From: Actinacidiphila sp. DG2A-62
GTDB lineage: Bacteria; Actinomycetota; Actinomycetes; Streptomycetales; Streptomycetaceae
DNA: 64,000 bases
Assembly: GCF_035825295.1 (NCBI RefSeq)
Contig: NZ_JAYMGI010000002.1
Span: forward strand, 1,364,001-1,428,000
Direction: 5' to 3'
Each line of letters opens with the position of its first letter. Positions within the stretch are counted from its first letter, which is position 1. The position numbers were made by a program, and so were the translations under genes. This document shows positions 19,019 to 29,700 of the stretch, in pieces. The notes below the pieces were generated by a model. That model saw only the letters and a program-made list of their open reading frames with translations. It made no database searches and was not told the DNA's origin.

Positions 19019-20662
19019 TCACCAGGCGGCCGGGGCGTAGTCCTTGAGGAAGCAGCCGAACAGGTCCTCGCCCTGCTCGCCGCGGACGATGGGGTCGTAG
19101 ACGCGCGCCGCGCCGTCGACGAGGTCCAGCGGTGCGTGGAAGCCCTCCGCGGCGAGCCGGACCTTGTCGGGGTGCGGCCGCTCGTCGGTGATCCAGCCGG
19201 TGTCGACCGCGGTCATCAGGATGCCGTCCTTCTCCAGCATCTCCTGGGCGCTGGTGCGCGTGAGCATGTTGAGCGCTGCCTTGGCCATGTTGGTGTGCGG
19301 GTGGCCCGGGCCCTTGTAGCCGCGGCTGAACTGGCCCTCCATCGCGGAGACGTTGACCACGTACTTGCGCCGCGCCGCTGCCGCCGCCATCGCCGGCCGC
19401 AGCCGGCTGATCAGCACGAACGGCGCGGTCACGTTGCACAGCTGCACCTCCAGCAGCTCCACCGCGCCGACCTCGCCGACGGTCTGCACCCAGGTGTTGG
19501 TCGGGTCGAGGTCGGGGACCAGGCCGCCCGCGTCGATCGCCGTGCCCGCCTCGATGCGGGCGAGCGACGCGGAGCCGCTGACCAGCGCCAGGTCGGTGAC
19601 GTCCTGCGCGGTGAGCGCCTGGCCGCGCGGCGCGGGCAGCGCCGCCGCGGTCTGGGCGCCGGACCCGAACGCGCCGAACACCTCGGAGGCCGGCAGCTCC
19701 CCCGCGGGCAGCGGCGCGGACTCGGCCGCGACCAGCTCGCTGTACGCGCGCTCGGAGCGCCGTACGGTCTGGGCCGCGTTGTTGATCAGGATGTCCAGCG
19801 GCCCCGCGGCGGCCACCGAGTCGGCCAGCGCCACGACCTGCGCCGGGTCGCGCAGGTCGATGCCGACGATCTTCAGCCGGTGCAGCCACGCGTCGCTGTC
19901 CGGCATGGCCTTGAAGCGGCGGATCGCGTCGACCGGGAACCGCGTGGTGATGGTGGTGTGCGCGCCGTCGCGCAGCAGCCGCAGGGCTATGTACATGCCG
20001 ATCTTGGCGCGTCCGCCGGTGAGCAGCGCGCGCCGCCCGGTCAGGTCGGTGCGGGCGTCGCGCCGGGCCCGGTTCTGCGCGGCGCACGGCGGGCACAGCT
20101 GGTGGTAGAACGCGTCGACCTCGACGTACCGGGTCTTGCACACGTAGCACGAGCGGGGCCGCTGGAGGATGCCGGCGATCTCGGTGGTGACGCTGGTGGT
20201 CAGCTGGATGCCGAGGGTCTCGTCGTCGATGCGGTCGGCCGCGCCGGTCGCGGTGGCCTCGGTGACCGCCTTGTCGTTGGCGGTCTTGGCGGCGCGGCGC
20301 TCCTGGCGGCGGCGCTGCTTCACGGTGCGGTAGATGCCCGCGGTGGCCCGGCGCACGGTGATCGCGTCGGGGTGGTCGACCGGCAGCGAGTCCAGCTCGG
20401 CGAGCACCGACAGGCACACCGCCATCCGGTCGGGGTCGATCCCGGGCCCCGGGTCCCCGGACTCGGCCTCCACGGACTCGGCTTCCCCGGACTCGGCCTC
20501 CACGGACTCCGCCGCCGCGGACTCCGCCTCCCGCGGCTCCCGCCGCTGCTCGCCGGAGTCCGACGCCCGGGGCTCCGGCACCGCGGACGCCGGTCCCCCG
20601 GACTCCGGCGGCTCGGGCTGCCGCTCCCCCGGCTCGTGAACGTCCTGCGTGATCGCCGTCAT
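19019..20662 (-). CDS. SDR-family oxidoreductase with N-terminal zinc ribbon
   Basis: The 547-residue protein has three parts: an acidic Ser/Glu-rich N-terminus with repeats (ESVEAESGEAESVEAESG), a four-Cys zinc ribbon (CYVCKTRY then CPPC, about 165-190), and a Rossmann SDR domain from about 205. The nucleotide-binding motif is the variant TGGRAKIG, and NNAAQ is present. The usual YxxxK is TNMAK, so the catalytic Tyr is Thr. The protein may therefore not be a standard dehydrogenase. It is divergent from the unknown gene at 20.8 kb. Substrate unknown. Confidence 0.75.
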   Translation of the reverse strand: MTAITQDVHEPGERQPEPPESGGPASAVPEPRASDSGEQRREPREAESAAAESVEAESGEAESVEAESGDPGPGIDPDRMAVCLSVLAELDSLPVDHPDAITVRRATAGIYRTVKQRRRQERRAAKTANDKAVTEATATGAADRIDDETLGIQLTTSVTTEIAGILQRPRSCYVCKTRYVEVDAFYHQLCPPCAAQNRARRDARTDLTGRRALLTGGRAKIGMYIALRLLRDGAHTTITTRFPVDAIRRFKAMPDSDAWLHRLKIVGIDLRDPAQVVALADSVAAAGPLDILINNAAQTVRRSERAYSELVAAESAPLPAGELPASEVFGAFGSGAQTAAALPAPRGQALTAQDVTDLALVSGSASLARIEAGTAIDAGGLVPDLDPTNTWVQTVGEVGAVELLEVQLCNVTAPFVLISRLRPAMAAAAARRKYVVNVSAMEGQFSRGYKGPGHPHTNMAKAALNMLTRTSAQEMLEKDGILMTAVDTGWITDERPHPDKVRLAAEGFHAPLDLVDGAARVYDPIVRGEQGEDLFGCFLKDYAPAAW

Positions 20663-20841
20663 GCCGCTGCTGCTCTCTCGGTCGCGCCCCCGGTAACGGG
20701 CCGACTTTACGTTTCGCCACGGCGGTCCTCCAAACCCGCGGGGGCGGGCGGGCGCCGGGGCGCGCGGCCGTGCGCCCCGTCCGGCCGCGCCGGAGGGCGG
20801 ACGGACCGCGCGTCGGCGGTCCGCGCGGTTTACTGGGCCCC

Positions 20842-22146
20842 ATGCCGTTGTCGCTGCCGTCCTGGGCCTCCCTGCTGTCCGCGCACGCGCCGGAGGGCGA
20901 GACGTACCTGCTGCGCCGCAGGCGCTCCCGGGCGATCGACGCGTCGTACGGCGACCGGCGGCTCGCGGAGATCCGGGCCGCGGCGACGGCGGCGAGCGGG
21001 GCGGCCGGGGCCGCGGACGGCGTCGGCGCGGGCGCGTGGCCGGGCATCCGTGCCGTGCTGGCCGCCGCGGAGGACGACGAGGACCTGGCGTTCCTGGTGC
21101 GCGGGCTCCAGTCGGTGCCGGACGTGGAGCGGTGGATCGGCGACGCGGTGGCCGCCGACCCGGACGACCCGCTGCCGCTGCTGGTCTCCGGCGCGCGGCT
21201 GCTGGCCCGTTCCGGGTACGCAGGCGTACGGCGCCCTCCGCAGGTGACCGGGCAGCAGGCCGAGATCGCCCGGGTCCGGCTGGAGAACGCCGAGGAGCAG
21301 CTCTTCGAGGTGGCCGAGCGCGAGCCGGACTGGGCGGCGCCCTGGTACTTCCTGATGGCGAGCGCGGGCGCGGGAACACGGTCCGGGGCGGCGGCCGGCG
21401 CCCGGGAGACGGCCGCGCGGCGCTTCGCGGCGGTCGTCCGACGCGTGCCGGGCCACGCCGCCGCCCACCGGCTGCGGCTGGCGCAGCTGTCGCCCGCGTG
21501 GCCCGGGGCGGGCGCGGTCGCGTCGACGGACGCGTCCGCGGACACGTGGGCGGGCGCGACGGCGACGGAGCCGGAGCAGGCGCCGGACGCACCGGTGGAC
21601 GTGTCGACGGACATGTCGGCCGCCGACGCCGCCGGTGCGACGGAGCCGGAGCAGGCGCCGGACGCACCGGCGGACGTGTCGACGGACATGTCGGCCGCCG
21701 ACGCCGCCGGCACTTCCGGCACCGCCGACCGGACGCACGCCGGCGACCCGTACCGGACGATGCACGCCTTCGCACGCCGGGCGATGCTGGACGCCCCCGA
21801 GGGCAGCCGGCTCGGCGAGCTGGTCGCGCTGGCCCACCTGGAGCAGTGGCGCGACCTCGGCGCCGACCCCGACTCCCCCTACCTCACCGGCGAGGCCGTG
21901 GTGGCGGCGCTGCGCGAGGCCGCGGTGCGCTCGGTGCTGCACCCGACGTTCGAGCGCCGCGCCGACTGGGCGCTGGCGGCGAACGCCTTCGCGATGGCGT
22001 TCGCCCTGGCCGGCGACCACGTCCCGGCCCGCACCCTGTTCACCCTGCTCGGCCCGCACCGCGCGACCGAGTCCCCGTGGCACCTCCTGGACGAACGCTC
22101 CCCGCTGGTCGCCTTCCGCGCCTGGCGCGCCCGCGTCGGCGCGTGA
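20842..22146 (+). CDS. protein of unknown function, TPR-like, with an internal duplication
   Basis: The 434-residue product has no family I recognise. It looks alpha-helical, with Ala/Leu/Arg repeats suggestive of TPR-like pairs (about 95-225 and 300-430). Between them sits an acidic linker with two copies of a 25-residue unit beginning ATEPEQAPDAP. No signal peptide or membrane segment is visible. The ATG at 20842 has only a weak ribosome site. High third-position GC supports it as a real gene. Confidence 0.7.
   Translation: MPLSLPSWASLLSAHAPEGETYLLRRRRSRAIDASYGDRRLAEIRAAATAASGAAGAADGVGAGAWPGIRAVLAAAEDDEDLAFLVRGLQSVPDVERWIGDAVAADPDDPLPLLVSGARLLARSGYAGVRRPPQVTGQQAEIARVRLENAEEQLFEVAEREPDWAAPWYFLMASAGAGTRSGAAAGARETAARRFAAVVRRVPGHAAAHRLRLAQLSPAWPGAGAVASTDASADTWAGATATEPEQAPDAPVDVSTDMSAADAAGATEPEQAPDAPADVSTDMSAADAAGTSGTADRTHAGDPYRTMHAFARRAMLDAPEGSRLGELVALAHLEQWRDLGADPDSPYLTGEAVVAALREAAVRSVLHPTFERRADWALAANAFAMAFALAGDHVPARTLFTLLGPHRATESPWHLLDERSPLVAFRAWRARVGA
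21562..21711 (+). repeat. 75-bp tandem duplication inside a coding region
   Basis: Two adjacent 75-bp copies (21562-21636 and 21637-21711) differ at only two positions. They keep the frame and duplicate 25 residues of the linker of the unknown protein. Confidence 0.9.
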
Positions 22147-22684
22147 CGCCCGCCGTGCCCGAGGGACGGACGAGGGACGCGTCGCTGTTCCGCGGCGCAG
22201 CGCCGTACGACGTCCGCGGCCGGCGGCCCTACGCGCCGGTCACGCCGCCGCGATGCCGCTGCGGTCACCGCCGAGATCGCCGCTGCGGTCGCCGCCGCGC
22301 CGGGCCTGGACGCCCACGGCCCGCTGCGGGAGGTCGGCCGCGGGCCCGGCACGGTGACGCTCGCCCTCGCGCGGTCACGTCGAGGAGGCGGTCGGCGCCG
22401 CCCCGGACGCCGGGATGCCGGCCGAGGCCGCGCGGCGGACGGCGCACGCGGCGACGCCCGGCGCCCGCCGGCACGCCGCCCGCCGGCACGCCGCCCGCGC
22501 CGAGGATCTGCGCGGGCTGCTGCGCGCGGCCCTGCCCGCGGGCGGGTTCGCCGGGCGCCTCCCCGACACGGAGGTCGGGATCTGGCACAAGGGGGCGGCG
22601 CGGCCGGTCCGTTAGGCTGGCGGTGATCATCACCGCCTCCGGGCCGGCCGGGCGCCGGGGGCCCGGCGTGACGGAGGCGCGTGC
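22147..22684. other. gap with a possible degraded gene remnant
   Basis: No intact gene is evident. A coding-like plus-strand stretch (VTAEIAAAVAAAPGLDAHGP, from 22264) continues near 22375 in another frame (HVEEAVGAAPDAG) to a stop at 22613-22615, ending WHKGAARPVR. Three 15-bp units of CCCGCCGGCACGCCG type lie at about 22469-22500. This may be a frameshifted relic of a small protein; the product is not recognisable. Confidence 0.3.
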
Positions 22685-23470
22685 ATGGACCTCGGGCTCA
22701 GCGGACGGGTGGCGCTGGTATGCGCGTCGACCGGCGGTCTCGGGCTGGCCTCGGCGCGGGCGCTGGCCGCCGAGGGCGCGGCGGTCGCGGTGACCGGGCG
22801 GCGCGGCGAGCTCGCGGAGTCGATCGCCGCGGAGATCGCCGCCGCGGGCGGCCGGGCGATCGGCGCGGCCGCCGACCTCACCGCGCCTGACGCGCCGGAC
22901 GCGCTGGTCGACCGGGTGGTGCGCGACCTCGGGCCGGTGGACGTGCTGGTGCTCAACGGCCCCGGTCCCACGCCGGGTTCCGCCGCGGACTTCACCGCGC
23001 GGGACGCCGCGGCGGCGGTCGACCTCCTGCTGGCGCCGCACCTCGCGCTGGTCCGCCGGGTGCTGCCGGGCATGCGCGAGCGCGGCTGGGGCCGGATCGT
23101 CGCGGTCGGCTCCAGCGGCGTCGAGGAGCCGCTGGCCGGCATGGTGGCGTCCAACGCGGGCCGGGCGGCGCTCGCCGGCTACCTCAAGACCCTCGCGGGC
23201 GAGGTGGCCGCGGACGGCGTCACCGTGAACATGGCGCTGCCCGGCCGGATCGCCACCGACCGCCTGACCTACCTCGACCGGCAGACCGCCGAGCGCACCG
23301 GCCGCACCGAGGACGCCGTCCGCGACGCCGCCCGGTCCGCCATCCCGGCCGGCCGCTACGGCTCCCCCGCCGAGTTCGGCGCCCTGGTCGCCTTCCTGTC
23401 CGGCGCCCCGGCCGCCTACATCACCGGCACCGCCGTCCGCTGCGACGGCGGCCAGGGCCACGCCCTCTGA
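22685..23470 (+). CDS. SDR-family oxidoreductase with an altered active site
   Basis: The 261-residue protein is FabG-like overall: an N-terminal Rossmann motif (CASTGGLGLASA in place of TGxxxGxG), a VLNGPG segment, and the C-terminal YITGTAVRCDGG. The catalytic region reads VASNAGRAALAGYLK, so Ser and Arg occupy the places of Tyr and Lys in YxxxK. This variant occurs in an SDR subgroup whose activity is poorly known. GGAGG lies upstream of the ATG. It converges on the giant GH92 gene. Substrate unknown. Confidence 0.8.
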   Translation: MDLGLSGRVALVCASTGGLGLASARALAAEGAAVAVTGRRGELAESIAAEIAAAGGRAIGAAADLTAPDAPDALVDRVVRDLGPVDVLVLNGPGPTPGSAADFTARDAAAAVDLLLAPHLALVRRVLPGMRERGWGRIVAVGSSGVEEPLAGMVASNAGRAALAGYLKTLAGEVAADGVTVNMALPGRIATDRLTYLDRQTAERTGRTEDAVRDAARSAIPAGRYGSPAEFGALVAFLSGAPAAYITGTAVRCDGGQGHAL

Positions 23471-23564
23471 CGCCGCGCCGTCTCACCCCACGTCCTGCGA
23501 CTTAGGGCGTGTCCGCAAAGTCGTGTCGTCGCCCGGCGCACCGCCGGCCGGCGGCCACATGCCG

Positions 23565-23607
23565 CGGCCCCTGCGGCGGAACCGCGGGGGTTCCGCCGCA
23601 GGGGCCG
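23565..23607. terminator. strong bidirectional terminator hairpin
   Basis: A perfect 19-bp stem (CGGCCCCTGCGGCGGAACC and its complement) with a five-base loop lies between the converging SDR and GH92-phosphatase genes. Confidence 0.85.
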
Positions 23608-23700
23608 ACGGGTGGCGGGCCCCGCCCGCCTCAGCAGGCGCGCGGCCTCACGGGGCGGGACCGCAGGGGGGTGCGGGACCGCAGGGCCCTCGACGGCCCG

Positions 23701-26700
23701 TCAGCGGTGGGAGTTCCCCTTTCCGGGAGAGCTCCCCTTTCCGTGGGAGCTCCCCTTTCCGTGGGAGCTCCCCTTTCCGTCGTCGCCGAACGGCCACCGG
23801 TCGTGGTCGGTCCGCACGAACCCAACCGTGTAGGTGCGGCTGACCTGGCCGTTGGGCGAGGTCACCCTGATGGTGCGAGCGGTGAAGCGGTGGCCGGACG
23901 AGGTCAGGACGGCGCTGCCGTCGGTGACCTCGACCCGCTCGCCCGGCACGGCCGGGACCGCGGTGACGGCCGGGAGCTTCGCGTTGTTCGGCAGGTCGAC
24001 GACGTAGGTGGAGACCTCCGGGTCGAACCCGTCGATCGCCGCGCCGCCCACCGTGACGGTGTCGACGTCGGCGGTGCTCGCCTTGGTGGCGTCCCCGAAG
24101 TTCGTCACCGTGACCTTGCCGTCGGCGCCGACCACCACGTGCGCGGCCATCGCCGCGGCGAGGTTGATCCGGGCCCAGCTCGCTCCGCCGTCCGCGGTGA
24201 GGTCCAGCGGGTAGCCGGAGTCCGTCGCGGTCTGCTCCAGGACCTCGATCCGCTGCTCGGTGGTGAGGTTCGGGAACGCCGTGATCAGCAGCGCCGCCGC
24301 GTCGGCGGGCGTCTTCAGCGCCTGCCCCGCCTTGCCCACCTGGGAGAACCCGTAGGTCAGGCGCCGGGTGTAGACGTCGATGTCCTGCGCGGTGCTCAGC
24401 CCCGCGTAGGCGTCGCCCGAGCAGGCCGCCAGCGTGTCGCCGTAGCCGTCCTCCTCGCACGTCTGCAGCAGCACGTTCTCGATCTCCGTGTGCGCCTGCA
24501 TCAGCAGGGCCGCGAAGTCGGGGTCGGCCCACCGGTGGGCCACGGTGGCCATGCCGGTGATGCGGCCGCCCATCACGTCCAGCGGGTAGTGGAAGCCGAG
24601 GACGATCCGGTTGTTGCCGTACTCCGAGGTGCGCGCGAGGATCGACGGCGCCAACTCCGGCAGCAGCGTGGCGAGGATCGTGCCCGCCTCGTAGCCGCCG
24701 TAGGTGTGGCCGCTGGGGTACGAGCCGCTGGTCGCCAGGCTGCTGTACGAGCCGTCCTGCGACTCGTAGACGTCGCCGCCGTCGCCGACGAACCCGAGCC
24801 GCACGTACGGGCGCAGGTAGCCGTAGTGGTCCTTGGCCGCGTCGTGGGTGTCCAGGTTCTGCGTGACGCGGCCGAACAGCGCGCTGGTCTTGGGCAGTCG
24901 GCCGTTCTTCAGCGCGTCGCTGTAGATCTGGCCGAGCCGGGAGCCGAGGCCGTCGGCCATCGTGACGGTGGCGCTGTTGGTCGCGTCGACCTCGGCGCGG
25001 TCCACCTCCTTCTGCGTCGCCGCGTTGTTGATGCCGAGCGCGATCAGGTCGTTCTGCGCGGTGGGCTCGGTGCCGACGGGGACCTTGGTGTTGGCGCCGA
25101 GGATGTCGGTGTGCAGGTCGTCGATCCCGCTGAGCAGGTCCTCGAAGTAGTCGCTGCCGTCACCGGTCGACGGCCAGGAGTCCGAGGGGTAGCTCGCGTC
25201 GAGGGTGCCCGCGGGGAACGGGGACGGGGTGTAGCCCGCGTCGGAGGCCGCTGCCGTCCCGGTCGCGCCGGCCGACGCGGCCGAGGCGCCCGAGGAAGCA
25301 GCCGACGGGTCCGCCGGAGCCGCCGCGTCGTCCGACGTCCCCGCCAGCGTCACCGCCGTCACCGTCGCGGTGTGCCCCTTGGCCTTGCCGCCGCCCGTGG
25401 CGGTGAGCAGCGCGGTGTCCGCCGTGGCGGGCAGGTGCGCGATGGTCCCGTCGTCGAGGGCGACGGTCCAGCCGATGACCGGGAAGCCGCCGTCGCCGGC
25501 CGGCCGCCAGTCCACCCTGACCTGCTTGCCGTGGGTGGTCACGCCGGTCACGGCCGGCTTCTGCGGCTTGCCGCCCGCGGTCACCACGGGCGCGGTGGGC
25601 GCGCTCTGCGGCGAGGCGCCGACCGCGTTCACCGCCTGGACGCGCGCGGTGTACGACCGGCCGGCCGGCAACGCGGTGAAGGTGGTGGCGCGGCTGCCCG
25701 GATCGGCGATCGCGACCTGGTGCCCGTCGCCGAGGGTGACCCGGTAGCCGGTGACCGGCGAGCCGCCGGTGTCCGCGGGCGCGGACCAGGCGACCGTCAC
25801 GCTGGAGCCGGAGGACGTCGCCGAGACCGCGTCGGGCGCGGCCGGCACCGTCCTCGGCTTGGTGGTGAGCGCCGAGACGGCGTGGTCGAGCGCCTGGTAC
25901 CGGGCGGTGAGCGCCGCGTCCGCGGCGGAGTCGTCCGCGAGCGCGGTCTTCGCCTGGGCGAGCGCGGTGGTGAACGCCTGCCACGACGCGTCGGTGTAGC
26001 GCGCGTTCTCCAGTGCCGACGCGGTCGTCACCAGGTTCTCCAGCGTCAGCCGCGGCAGCGGGATCAGCTGGTTGGCGGCGAGGGTGAGGCTGCGCGTCTG
26101 CGTGTCGACCTCCAGCTGGGTCGCGCCGTCCGCCGTCAGCAGGGCGCGGGCGGTGGCCAGTTCGCGCTGGAAGACGCCGAAGTCGATCGTGTCGTAGCGC
26201 GCGGCGTCGGCGGACAGGCCCTGGTAGCGGTCGACGGCCTGCCGCAGCGCGGAGGTGTCGGTGGCCGGGGGCGTGTCGGCGTGGCCGAAGGTGATCCGCC
26301 CCAGGTTCGCGCCGTACGGGTGCGAGGAGTCCGGGGTGGTGACCAGCCGCAGGTGCACGTCGTGAGTGCCGGTGATCCCCTTCGGCAGGGTCAGGCTCGT
26401 CGTGCCGCCCGAGGACCACGCGCTTCCGGTGACCGGCAGCGGGACGGTGGCGTACGGCGTGCCGGGGTTGCCCGTGTCGTAGGAGTCCAGGTAGAGCTGG
26501 GCGGCCGAATCGGCGCCGCAGCGCGCGGAGTTGTTGACGTAGGTGAGGGTGAGGGTGTTCTTCGGCGTGGAGCCGAAGTCGATGTCGCCGTAGTCCAGCC
26601 AGGCGCCGTTGTAGGTGCCGCCGAGGTCGGTGGCCGAGCCCGCGTCGCTCCACCCGGCCGGCTCGCTCTTGAGCCCGCCGCCGCTGTTGGCCTTCCACGC

Positions 26701-29700
26701 GGTGGCGTCGAAGCCCACGGGGGCGTCCGGGGCCTGCGTCAGCGTCAGCGCGTAGACGTTGGCGACGTACGGCTGGGCGCTGGACTGGGTGCTGGAGACG
26801 AAGTCGGCGTACACGTCCTGGACGCCGGTGAAGACCTTCGGGTCCAGCGGCACGGTCGCGGTGGCGACGGTCCCCCAGCCGGAACCGGTGTAGTCCAGGG
26901 GCACGTCGACGCGTGTGGCGCCGTCCTTCGACCCCAGGTGCAGTTCGATGTGGGAGTCGGAGGCGGCCCGCGTCTGCGGCTTGTCGTAGGAGACGGTGAG
27001 GGTGTCGGCGCCGTCCCCGAGGTCGGTGGCCTTCCACTGCGCCCAGGCGCCGTCGGTGACGTTCTCGAAGATGCCGCCGGACAGCTTCAGCGGGAGCGAG
27101 CCGTCGCCGGTCGCGCTCGCGTTCGCCGCGGTCAGCGTGGCGAGGGTGGTCGAGGACTGCGAGGAGGGCGCGTTGGGCGAGAACTGGTACCAGTCGAAGT
27201 TGGACACCCACTGCTGGCCGGCCGGCGCGTGGAAGACGAACGTCGCGCCGGAGGCGGCCAGCAGCGCGGCCGGGTCGGTGACGGCGGCCTGCACGGTGGT
27301 GTAGAACTGCCAGCCGCCGGTCCCGGGCAGCGACACGGTGGCGACCACCGGTCCGTCCGCGCCGCCGGCGTGGACGTCGACGCTGCTCGGCTTCGCCGTC
27401 GGGGCCTGCGAGTTGGCGTAGCGGACCGAGATGCTCTTCGGGGCGACGCCGCCGAAGTCCAGCTTGCCGTACCGCTCCCAGGCGCCCTCGGTGACGCCGC
27501 CGAGGTCGCCGTCGGAGTAGTACGCCTCGCTGACCAGGCTCGGACCGTCCTTCTGGTCGGGGGTCTCGGCCTGGAGGACCGCGTAGCCGCCCTCGTCGAT
27601 GCCGAGCGCGCCGATCGCGGCGTTCAGCGCGTCCTGCGCGGCCATCAGCGTGCCGGTGCCGGAGGCGGTGTCCGCCAGGGCGGTCCGCGCGTGCTGGAGC
27701 GCCGACTGGAAGAGCGTCCAGGAGCCGTCGGAGTAGTTGCCGCCGCGGACCAGGGACGCCTGGTCGACCAGCGTGCCCAGGGACGCCCGGTGGACCGCGG
27801 CGGCGGACACCGTGAGCGGGTCGGTCGCGGTGACCCCGGCGCCGGAAAGCGTCGAGGCCCGCACCCCGTGGGCGAACGCCGCGTCGCGGAAGCTGATGCC
27901 CAGGCGCGCGTCGACCGTCGCGGTGCCGGTCAGCGACAGCGTCGCGGTCCGCGAGCCGGTCACCGTCAGGTCGGCGGTGACGCCGTCGGGCAGGCCGGTG
28001 ACGTTGGCCGCGCCGGTCCTGGTGAGGCTGGTGCCCTTGCGGGCGGCGAACGACGCCGGCCCGGACAGGGTGAGCTTCATGCTGCCGTCGAGGCGGCCGT
28101 TCGCCGCGGTGGCGACGGTGTCGGGCCGCGCGGTCACGACGGTCCCGGTGGCGCCGGTCCCGCTGCCGTCACCGGTGTCGGTGTCCAGCGAGTACGCGGG
28201 CTTGGTGGCCGCGCCCCACCGGGACGGCTTGGAGCCCATCGTGAAGTCCAGCGTGCCGCCGGCGATGATCTGCGAGTAGTCCAGCCAGGTGTTGTCGAAC
28301 CGCGCGCCGTCGAGGGTCGCGCTCTGCACGTAGTAGGTGCTCGCCGAGACGCCGTCGGCCTTCACGGTGAACCGGCGGCCGTCCGCGTAGCTGATCGTCG
28401 TGGAGTCGAAGAACGGGCTGCCGATCTGGAACTGGCTGGAGCCCGCGGTCACCGGGAACAGGCCGAGCGCCGCGGCGACGAACATCGTCGACATGGTGCC
28501 CGCGTCGTTGTCCATGGTCGGCAGGAAGCCGTTCGGCGCGAGCTTGTACACCTGCGTGTCCACCGGCGGGGTGAACTCGCCGCCGGAGCTGGGGGCTTCG
28601 TTGGTGGAGCCGGTCGCGATGTAGCGGTTCCAGGTGGTGCCGGTGTAGATGGCGCGCACCCACTTCTGCGTCAGGCTGGGCTCGCCCACGTAGTTGAAGA
28701 GGTACGGCGCCTGGAGGTCGATCTCGTTGGCGTTGGAGTGCAGCATGGTGGAGCCGTCGTTCTTGGCGGAGTCCTCGCCGAACATGTGCTCCACGGCGGC
28801 CTTTCCGGCCTTCGCGCCGCCCATGGCCTTGATCAGGCCGCCCATGTCGTAGGCGTCGTACCAGTGGTACTGCCAGAGGGTGCCCTGGTAGAGGCCGGCC
28901 GCCTCGAACTTCTCGTAGTCGGCGGCCTGCCAGTCGCCGCCGGTCGCGCGCGGGGTGAGCAGGCCCACCTCGGTGCCGTCGGCCGCGGTCCACGCGCCGG
29001 ACTTCACCAGGTGGTCGATGGCCATCGTGGACTGGGCGCGCAGCTTCGCCGCGTCGGCCTGCTTGCCCAGCGCGCCGGCGATCACGGACAGCGCCCACTG
29101 GTCGTAGCCGCGCTGCACGGTGGTGCCGGGGTCGCCGGAGACGTAGCCCTGCCGCAGTTGCGCGCCGGTGTAGTAGCCGGTGTAGGACAGCAGCGCCGGG
29201 TAGGCCTCGTCCAGTCGGTCGAAGTTCTTGTAGCCCTTGGACAGCGCGTCGGCGATCACCACGGCCGAGCGCTCCCAGCGCACGGTGGGCACCGAGTGGG
29301 TGAGGCTGCCGAGGGGCTTGCCCGCGGTGTGCGCGTCGGCGAACAGCTCGATCAGCGACTGCACCATGTCCCGGTAGGTGGCCGGGTCGATGTACGCCTC
29401 CACCGAGTACTTGCGGAAGTCGTCCCAGGTGGACCAGCCGTCGTAGTACGTGAAGCCGTTCGTCCGGTGCACCGATCCGTCGGCGCCGCGGTAGGTGCCG
29501 CTGGTGCTGGTGGCGTTCACCGGCAGCCCGTACATGCGGTACAGGTGCGTGTAGAACTCCTTGGTGAGCGTCTGCGTCGGGTCGGACGTCGCGGAGGCGT
29601 GCACGTCGACGGCGCCGAGGGTGCTGTTCCACTCCGCCTTGGTCCTGGCGCGCGCCTGGTCGAAGGTGAGGCCGCCGACCTCGTTGCGCTGGTCGGTCAC

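Noticed and set aside
23503..23530. Possible insertion-sequence end (TAGGGCGTGTCCGCAAAGTC)
   Set aside because: It resembles sequences seen at Streptomyces element ends, but no partner repeat, target duplication or transposase was found.
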